In this document: positions 6,665 to 11,832 of the stretch, one piece after another
Numbering within the stretch: the first letter of the stretch is position 1
Layout of the letters: each line of letters opens with the position of its first letter
Source of the DNA: Spirochaetaceae bacterium
GTDB lineage: Bacteria > Spirochaetota > Spirochaetia > SZUA-6 > Fen-1364
Reading direction: 5' to 3'
Assembly (NCBI GenBank): GCA_003141795.1
Contig: PLNO01000210.1
Coordinates: forward strand, 1-11,832
Length of the DNA: 11,832 bases
Made by a program: the position numbers and the translations under genes
The notes under the pieces: model-generated
Told to the model about the DNA's origin: nothing
The model's database searches: none
The model's input: the letters and a program-made list of their open reading frames with translations, nothing else

Positions 6665-8191
6665 ATGTCCGAAAGCACTCCCATACTGGAAATGAAGAAC
6701 ATCAGCAAGAGTTTCCCCGGCGTCCAGGCATTGTCGAACGTGGATTTCCGGCTCTTCAGGGGAGAAGTGCACGCCCTCATGGGTCAGAACGGCGCGGGCA
6801 AGTCGACCCTGGTCAAGGTGCTCACCGGCGTCTACACGCACGACGCGGGGGAAATGCTGCTGGAGGGCAAGCCGTTCAGGCCCGATTCTCCCCTCGCCGC
6901 ACAGAGGCTGGGGATCAGCACCGTGTACCAGGAGGTCAACCTCTGTCCGAACCTTTCGGTCGCTGAGAACATCTTCGCCGGAAGGCAGCCCATGCGTTTG
7001 GGAACGATCGACTGGAAAAAACTGACGCGAAGGGCCGAGGACATCCTGAAGCAGCTCAACCTCGTCATCGACGTGACGCAGATCCTCTCGTCCTACTCCC
7101 TTGCCGTTCAGCAGATGGTGGCGATCGCCAGGGTCCTCGATATCTCCTCGAAGATCCTGATCCTCGACGAGCCGACGTCCAGCCTCGATGAGACCGAGGT
7201 GGAGCAGCTCTTCAAGGTCATCAGGTCATTGCGGGATCAGGGAATGGCCATCATCTTCATCACCCATTTCCTGGATCAGACCTACCAGATATCGGACAGG
7301 ATCACGATCCTGAAAAACGGCGAGTTCGTGGGAGAGCACAGGACCGAAACGCTGCCGAAGCTGGAATTGATCGCCAAGATGCTCGGCAAGGAATTGTCGG
7401 AGTTCAGCTATGCGGCGGACAAGGATCAGCGAAAGAGGGCGGCAGCGTTCGCAGGCAAGGACATACAGGGTGTGCTTACCGTGAAGTCCCTCGGGTTGCG
7501 CGGCTCCATCGCGCCCTTCGATCTCGATCTGAACGAGGGGGACGTGCTCGGGCTGGCGGGGCTCCTGGGCTCGGGCAGAACGGAAATGGCACGGCTCATC
7601 TTCGGGATCGACGGGGCGAGCCAGGGCGAAATCCGTATAAAGGGAAAGAAGACGGCGGTCAACTCTCCCCGAAGCGCAATGATGGCAGGGATGGGCTTCT
7701 GCTCGGAGGACAGGAAGAACGAGGGCATTTTCGCGGAGCTCACCGTTCGGGAAAACATCGTGCTCGCCCTGCAGGCCCGGCGCGGGATCTTCAACCACAT
7801 CGCGACCCGCAAGCAGATGGAGATCGCCGACGAAATGATCAAGGCCCTGGCGATCAAGACCCCGAGCGCGAACAGCAGGGCCGGTCAGCTGAGCGGAGGC
7901 AACCAGCAGAAAGTGATGCTCGCCCGATGGCTCGCCACCAACCCGATCGTGCTCATCCTGGACGAGCCGACGCGCGGCATCGACGTCGGAGCGAAGCTGG
8001 AGATCATGGAGCTGATCCTGAACCTCAGCAAGCAGGGCATCGGCGTCATCTTCATCTCAGCCGAGTTCGAGGAGGTGGTCCGCTGCAGCAGCCGCATTGC
8101 CGTCCTGAAGGACAAGGTGAAGATCGCGGAATTGCACGGCGAAGAGATGAACGAGAACAGCATCATGCGAACGATCGCGGGAGGGAATTAG
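6665..8191 (+). CDS. ytfR: YtfR-like sugar ABC transporter ATP-binding protein (two ABC domains)
   Basis: Cytoplasmic double ATPase of 508 residues that powers sugar import through the two permeases encoded next. Domain 1 has Walker A GQNGAGKST at 40-48, a Q-loop near VYQEV (88-92), signature SYSLAVQQ at 143-150 and Walker B ILILDEP at 164-170. Domain 2 has a degenerate Walker A, GLLGSGRTE (299-307, lacking the usual Lys), a canonical signature LSGGNQQ (409-415) and Walker B LILDEP with TRGIDVG. The degenerate second P-loop is normal for this RbsA/MglA/YtfR class. SYSLAVQQ instead of an LSGGQ-type first signature, ITHFLDQTYQISDRITIL and GFCSEDRKNEG all match E. coli YtfR from memory. Length is as expected. 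The start is set by the ribosome site. One base separates its stop from the next ATG, so the genes are co-translated. Confidence 0.95.
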   Translation: MSESTPILEMKNISKSFPGVQALSNVDFRLFRGEVHALMGQNGAGKSTLVKVLTGVYTHDAGEMLLEGKPFRPDSPLAAQRLGISTVYQEVNLCPNLSVAENIFAGRQPMRLGTIDWKKLTRRAEDILKQLNLVIDVTQILSSYSLAVQQMVAIARVLDISSKILILDEPTSSLDETEVEQLFKVIRSLRDQGMAIIFITHFLDQTYQISDRITILKNGEFVGEHRTETLPKLELIAKMLGKELSEFSYAADKDQRKRAAAFAGKDIQGVLTVKSLGLRGSIAPFDLDLNEGDVLGLAGLLGSGRTEMARLIFGIDGASQGEIRIKGKKTAVNSPRSAMMAGMGFCSEDRKNEGIFAELTVRENIVLALQARRGIFNHIATRKQMEIADEMIKALAIKTPSANSRAGQLSGGNQQKVMLARWLATNPIVLILDEPTRGIDVGAKLEIMELILNLSKQGIGVIFISAEFEEVVRCSSRIAVLKDKVKIAELHGEEMNENSIMRTIAGGN

Positions 8192-8192
8192 C

Positions 8193-9215
8193 ATGAAGAT
8201 CTGGAAAACGCTGAGTCGAAGCAAGCTCCTGTGGCCCCTCGTCGCCCTTGCGGTCCTCATGCTCTTCAACGTGTTCTTCACGCCCCACTTCTTCCACCTG
8301 GAGGTCAAAGCAGGTCACCTGTACGGCAACCTTATCGACATTTTGAAGAACGGCGCCCCGATCATGCTCCTGGCCATCGGTATGACGCTGGTCATCGCGA
8401 CGCACGGCATCGACATCTCAGTCGGTTCGGTCGTGGCCGTATCGGCAGGCGCCGTGGCGATCCTCATCGGGGGAGACCTCGCCGGCCATCCCAAATACCC
8501 CATCGCGGTGGCCATGGTCGCCGCCCTCCTGGTGTCCACGGCAGCAGGCATGTGGAACGGGATGCTCGTGTCGCGGGTCCGCATGCAGCCGATCATCGCG
8601 ACGCTGATCCTTTTCGTCGCGGGCCGCGGTATCGCGATGGTGTTCACCAACGCGATGGTCATCTGGCTCTACGCCAAACCGTTCGCCATCCTGGGGCAAG
8701 GATACGTCCTGGGCCTCCCCTTCTCCATCTACATCGTGCTCTTCCTGCTGCTTCTCACGTCCCTGGTCACCCGAAGGACCGCGGTGGGCATGTTTATAGA
8801 GGCCGTGGGAATCAACCCGACCGCGGCCCGCTTCTCCGGCATCAACGCCAAGAACATCATCTTCTGGGTCTACGCGTTCAGCGGACTCTGCGCGGGCATC
8901 GCGGGACTCATCGTGTGCTCCACCGTCATGAGCGCCGACGGCAACAATGCGGGGAACCTCTTCGAGCTGGACGCGATCCTCGCCGTCGTCCTGGGGGGCA
9001 CGTCGCTCAACGGGGGCAAGTTCTACCTGCTGGGAAGCATCATCGGCGCGCTCATCATCCAGACCCTCACGACGACGATCTACGCGTTCGGCGTCCCGGC
9101 CGATATCGCCCCCGTCGTCAAGGCGTTCGTCGTCTGGGCGGTCTGTCTCGTGCAGTCGGAGAGGTTCAGATCCCGCATCACGCGGGTGTTTTCCGGACGG
9201 GAGGTCACGACATGA
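8193..9215 (+). CDS. ytfT: YtfT-like sugar ABC transporter permease
   Basis: Integral membrane permease (BPD_transp_2 family), 340 residues with about 8-10 hydrophobic segments. It should form one half of the translocation channel with the next gene's product. Landmarks: AIGMTLVIATHGIDISVGSV (61-80), the family motif after the early helices; GMFIEAVGINPTAARFSGIN (199-218), the cytoplasmic loop that docks on the ATPase; LFELDAILAVVLGGTSLNGG (256-275). The order of these motifs and the EAVGIN wording match E. coli YtfT rather than RbsC. A ribosome site GGGAGGG lies at 8179-8185, 7 nt before the start. The stop overlaps the next start as ATGA at 9212-9215. The gene is complete, with no anomalies seen. 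Confidence 0.94.
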   Translation: MKIWKTLSRSKLLWPLVALAVLMLFNVFFTPHFFHLEVKAGHLYGNLIDILKNGAPIMLLAIGMTLVIATHGIDISVGSVVAVSAGAVAILIGGDLAGHPKYPIAVAMVAALLVSTAAGMWNGMLVSRVRMQPIIATLILFVAGRGIAMVFTNAMVIWLYAKPFAILGQGYVLGLPFSIYIVLFLLLLTSLVTRRTAVGMFIEAVGINPTAARFSGINAKNIIFWVYAFSGLCAGIAGLIVCSTVMSADGNNAGNLFELDAILAVVLGGTSLNGGKFYLLGSIIGALIIQTLTTTIYAFGVPADIAPVVKAFVVWAVCLVQSERFRSRITRVFSGREVTT

Positions 9216-10231
9216 ACAGGCGACGCCTCATCGGCTCCCGGAACCTTCCGGTCCTCGTCACCCTCGGGTTGTTCATCGTCATGTTCGGATCGGGCTCGGT
9301 CCTCTTTCCGGGGTTCTTCTCCCTGCAGAACTTTCTCAACCTCTTCATCGACAACGCGTACCTCCTCATCCTCGCGGTGGGCATGACCTTCGTGATCATC
9401 TCCGGCGGCATCGACCTCTCCGTGGGGTCCATGCTCGCCCTGTCCGGGATGGTGACGGCGAGCCTCCTGGAAAAAGCCCACATGAGCCCGGCCCTCGTCA
9501 TTCCGCTCGTGCTCCTCATGGGGATCGCGCTGGGTCTTTTCATGGGGTATCTGATACAGGCCTTCGACCTGCCGCCCTTCATCATCACGTTGGCAGGGCT
9601 GTACCTCGCACGGGGTCTCTGCTACGTCGTCAGTCTCTTCACGATCGCCGTCAAGAACGATTTCTTCGAATCCGTGGCGCATGCCCAGATCAAGATCTCG
9701 GAGAACAGTTTCCTTTCGCCTGGCGCGCTGATCGCCATAGCCGTCGTCGTCGTCGGGTTCTTCGTTTCGCGCTACACGAAGTTCGGCCGCACGGTCTTCG
9801 CGATAGGCGGCAGCGAGCAGTCTGCGCTGTTGATGGGGCTGCCGGTCGCCCGCACGAAGATCGCCATCTACGCGCTGAGCGGTTTCTGCGCCGCACTGGC
9901 CGGAGTCGTGTTCACTTTCTACACACTCTCCGGCTACGGACTGAACGGCAAGGGAATGGAGCTGGACACGATCGCCACCGTGGTGATCGGTGGTACCCTG
10001 CTCACGGGCGGCGTCGGGAGCATCCTGGGCACGGTGCTGGGCGTGCTCGTGTACGGGAGCATCCAGGTGCTGATCGTGTTCCAGGGCACGCTGAACTCCT
10101 GGTGGACGAGGATCGTGATCGGTTTCCTCGTCTTCGTGTTCTGCTTCCTCCAGAGGGTCTTCGAAGGGTGGAAAGCGACGACCGTCACCGGCATTCCCAA
10201 AGAGGCCGGAAAGGTGCAGGCGGCGAAATGA
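9212..10231 (+). CDS. yjfF: YjfF-like sugar ABC transporter permease
   Basis: Second BPD_transp_2 permease, 339 residues, expected to pair with the YtfT-like protein. Landmarks: NLPVLVTLGLF near the N terminus, DNAYLLILAVGMTFVIISGG (47-66) followed by IDLSVGS, a DLPPFIITLAGLYLARGLCY segment, TKFGRTVFAIGGSEQSALLM (the ATPase-docking loop), MELDTIATVVIGGTLLTGGV and GTLNSWWTRIVIGFLVFVF. These match E. coli YjfF closely from memory. The frame stays open well upstream (from 8231), but that stretch is only the overlapping frame of the previous permease. The start at 9212 is supported by GGGAGG 7 nt upstream and by the ATGA overlap. Its stop also overlaps the next start as ATGA at 10228-10231. Confidence 0.94.
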   Translation: MNRRRLIGSRNLPVLVTLGLFIVMFGSGSVLFPGFFSLQNFLNLFIDNAYLLILAVGMTFVIISGGIDLSVGSMLALSGMVTASLLEKAHMSPALVIPLVLLMGIALGLFMGYLIQAFDLPPFIITLAGLYLARGLCYVVSLFTIAVKNDFFESVAHAQIKISENSFLSPGALIAIAVVVVGFFVSRYTKFGRTVFAIGGSEQSALLMGLPVARTKIAIYALSGFCAALAGVVFTFYTLSGYGLNGKGMELDTIATVVIGGTLLTGGVGSILGTVLGVLVYGSIQVLIVFQGTLNSWWTRIVIGFLVFVFCFLQRVFEGWKATTVTGIPKEAGKVQAAK

Positions 10232-11106
10232 GCATTGTGGATACCGCGGCCCGCACACCGCACGATCCTGCCGAAACCTGGGAGCTCGAGTACGAGGAAA
10301 GCCGGGAGAACCCGTACGACCGCGGGATCCAGGAAATCTATCCACATTCGCCGCACCGCGCGGAGGACATCCCTTCCGGCGCGATGAAGACGTTGGACGA
10401 AAGCTGTCGTATCGAAGGGCTCCATCAAGTCTTCCTGCTCCCTCGCGCGGCGCGGCCAACGGGACGCGAGGGACACCGGGCCATATCGCCGTCGAGCGTA
10501 TTGGGAATCGGCACAAGAGCCGTCGGCTTGTGGACGGGAGAGCGCGAACGCGGGGTAAAGGTGGTCATTCCCCTCGACAGGATTTCCGCGATAGAGGACG
10601 TCACGATCCTTCTCTACAGCAGGCTCAGCATCCTCTCCTCAGCGGAAAGGCTGACGATTCGCTTCAACACGCTGGCGCGCTCCAGCCTCAGGCCGGTCCT
10701 CCTGGGGCTGCGGGAGAGGCTTGCCGGCCCTCCGTTGTCGCTCCCGCAGGAAGAAGAGCAGGGCCGGGATCTCCCCGTCAAGTGGAGACGCCTTATCCGC
10801 ACACCCTTCGTCAGGTTCCGCGAGGGCGCGCCCGTGGCCAGCCGTTTTACCATTGTCCCCCGCAGGTCACGCGACGACGTGGAACGGGGCCAGCTCTTGG
10901 TCGTCAATCCTTACGAGCTCGTCTACATGTGCGACCCTCTGGAATCGTCACATAATTACGGTGAGGATTCCTTCATCGTCCCCCGATCGCGGATCACGAG
11001 GATCCGCGCAATGGCGCGGTACCTGGAGGTCGCCTCCAACGGGGCGCGCTTCTCCCTGACAATGGAGCCAGCGCTCCGCGAAGCCGCAGCCCGCTGGCTC
11101 GCCTAG
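10228..11106 (+). CDS. Unrecognised soluble protein with two apparent PH-like domains, coupled to the transporter
   Basis: I do not recognise a named family. The protein has 292 residues, no signal peptide and no membrane span, so it should be cytoplasmic. Residues 1-60 are acidic and probably disordered. Two similar halves follow. About 66-167 contains GIGTRAVGLW, then VVIPLDRISAIEDVTILLYS (112-131), LSILSSAERLTIRF and a closing helix LRPVLLGLRERL. About 222-292 contains LLVVNPYELVYMC, FIVPRSRITRIRAMARYLEV (249-268), ASNGARFSL and a closing helix EPALREAAARWLA. This strand pattern, with a conserved (I/V)P..RI..I core and terminal helix, resembles bacterial PH-like domains. The frame is open upstream to 8947 but only as a shadow of the permease genes. 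The ATG at 10228 is fixed by the ATGA overlap. The ribosome site is weak, so translation probably depends on the permease gene. A transporter-regulating or membrane-associated adaptor role is a guess. Confidence 0.8.
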   Translation: MSIVDTAARTPHDPAETWELEYEESRENPYDRGIQEIYPHSPHRAEDIPSGAMKTLDESCRIEGLHQVFLLPRAARPTGREGHRAISPSSVLGIGTRAVGLWTGERERGVKVVIPLDRISAIEDVTILLYSRLSILSSAERLTIRFNTLARSSLRPVLLGLRERLAGPPLSLPQEEEQGRDLPVKWRRLIRTPFVRFREGAPVASRFTIVPRRSRDDVERGQLLVVNPYELVYMCDPLESSHNYGEDSFIVPRSRITRIRAMARYLEVASNGARFSLTMEPALREAAARWLA

Positions 11107-11832
11107 TATTTGCGGGTGGGAAGCACCTGACGGGCCACCTCGGCAGGAAACACCTCCTCCGCGGTGATGAGGCGGACGGGAAGGTCCTTGCCTGACTCGT
11201 AGTCCTTGACCGCCTTCATGAGCTGCGGGCCGAGCAGCGGGTTGCATTCCACGGAACAATTCAGGGTCCCCGCGATCATGGCATTGAAGGCGCCCCGCAC
11301 CGCATCCACGGAGACGATCGTCACGTCCCGCCCCGGCTTCATTCCCGCCTCCTTCATGGCGTCGATGGCGCCGAGTGCCATGTCGTCGTTGTGCGCGAAC
11401 AGGACGTCGATCTTCGTTCCGCTGGAGCGCAGTCTTGCCAGTATCGTGGCCATGACCTCCTTGCCGACCCCGCGGAAGAAATCCCCGCTCTCCGAGGCCA
11501 CGATGCGGTAGTTGGGGTGGTCCTTCATGACCTCTTCGAAGCCGATCGTGCGATCGATGGCGGGCGCGGATCCGACGGTACCGGAGAGCTCCACGATGTT
11601 CACCGGTTCCTTCGTATTCATGCGATCCACGAGCCAGTGCGCCGCCCGGCGTCCCTCCTCCACGAAGTCGGACCCCATGAAGGTGACCCAGAGGGATTCA
11701 TCCTTCACGTCCACCGTTCGGTCGGAGAGGAAGACCGGAATGCCTGCAGCCTTGGCCTCCTTCAAGACGGGCTCCCACCCCGATTCGACAATGGGGGAAA
11801 AGGCGATGGCATCGACCTTGCGCGCTATGAAG
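11103..11832 (-). CDS. Second YtfQ-like sugar-binding protein, C-terminal part; 5' end outside window
   Basis: Periplasmic binding protein of the Peripla_BP_4 family, 242 residues visible. The N terminus with its signal peptide lies beyond base 11832. The frame remains open to the window edge, reading FIARKVDAIAFSPIVESGWE before the internal Leu-Lys-Glu that could be mistaken for a start at 11765. Readable motifs: IPVFLSDRTVDVKDESLWVT, FMGSDFVEEG, VELSGTVGSAPAIDR, ESGDFFRGVGKEVM, FAHNDDMALGAIDAMKEAG, GRDVTIVSVDAVRGAFNAMI and CNPLLGP. It is clearly a paralogue of the binding protein at 5580-6554, sharing FIARKVD, MGSDF, GSAPA, FAHND, MALGAI, TIVS.DAV and ECNPLLGP. In the first part it is nearer to E. 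coli YtfQ wording (VKD.SL, ESGWEPVLKEAK). It converges on the preceding gene with a 4-nt stop overlap. It may feed the same permeases or belong to another unit beyond the window. Confidence 0.93.
   Translation of the reverse strand, partial: FIARKVDAIAFSPIVESGWEPVLKEAKAAGIPVFLSDRTVDVKDESLWVTFMGSDFVEEGRRAAHWLVDRMNTKEPVNIVELSGTVGSAPAIDRTIGFEEVMKDHPNYRIVASESGDFFRGVGKEVMATILARLRSSGTKIDVLFAHNDDMALGAIDAMKEAGMKPGRDVTIVSVDAVRGAFNAMIAGTLNCSVECNPLLGPQLMKAVKDYESGKDLPVRLITAEEVFPAEVARQVLPTRKY

Noticed and set aside
8231..9211. Long upstream extension of the second permease frame
   Set aside because: Out-of-frame shadow of the first permease, rich in Arg, Pro and His with no membrane segments; the real start is the ATGA overlap at 9212.
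8947..10227. Long upstream extension of the PH-like protein frame
   Set aside because: Arg/Ser/His-rich translation overlapping both permease genes; protein-like composition begins only at the ATG at 10228.
9080..10516. 478-codon open frame on the minus strand across the second permease gene
   Set aside because: Composition is dominated by Asp, Glu, His and Arg, as expected when hydrophobic membrane codons are read in antisense. No ribosome site or motif supports it.
1..11832. tRNA or rRNA genes, CRISPR arrays, insertion sequences or attachment sites
   Set aside because: Reading both strands showed no cloverleaf-like sequence, regularly spaced repeats, transposase motifs or terminal repeats. 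The window is almost fully occupied by ordinary genes.

Overview
This is a GC-rich bacterial window (roughly 60% G+C or more by eye) that is almost fully coding. It looks like one sugar-sensing and sugar-uptake locus. The mix of a YesM/YesN-type two-component pair, a signal-peptide-free GH35 glycosidase, a YtfQRT-YjfF-type sugar ABC transporter and strong GGAGGAGG ribosome sites would suit a high-GC anaerobic heterotroph such as a spirochaete, but this assignment is inference. No rRNA, tRNA or phylogenetic marker is present to settle it.

Layout, left to right. (1) 1-4611, plus strand, is a tightly overlapping three-gene unit. It holds the C-terminal half of an AraC-type response regulator (5' end outside the window), a YesM-like membrane sensor histidine kinase (4-nt ATGA overlap) and a GH35 beta-galactosidase-like enzyme (20-nt overlap). 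(2) 4612-4783 is a 172-bp gap with an extended -10 promoter candidate. (3) 4784-11106, plus strand, is the transporter operon. It starts with an unrecognised exported protein made of two FecR-like halves. A 157-bp leader with a stem-loop follows, then a YtfQ-like periplasmic binding protein and a spacer carrying a perfect 28-bp palindrome. The YtfR-like double ATPase, the YtfT-like and YjfF-like permeases and an unrecognised soluble protein with two apparent PH-like domains complete the operon. (4) 11103-11832, minus strand, is the C-terminal part of a second YtfQ-like binding protein. It converges on the operon so closely that both stop codons share one CTAG.

Likely working model. The sensor kinase detects an extracellular sugar or a sugar-loaded binding protein and phosphorylates the AraC-type regulator. 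The regulator activates this locus, probably including the promoter before 4784. The transporter imports a galactose-type monosaccharide (galactofuranose by analogy with E. coli YtfQRT-YjfF), and the cytoplasmic GH35 enzyme releases terminal galactose-type residues from imported oligosaccharides. The two genes bracketing the transporter, the FecR-like exported protein and the PH-like cytoplasmic protein, are not standard parts of this transporter family. They are the most interesting content of the window.
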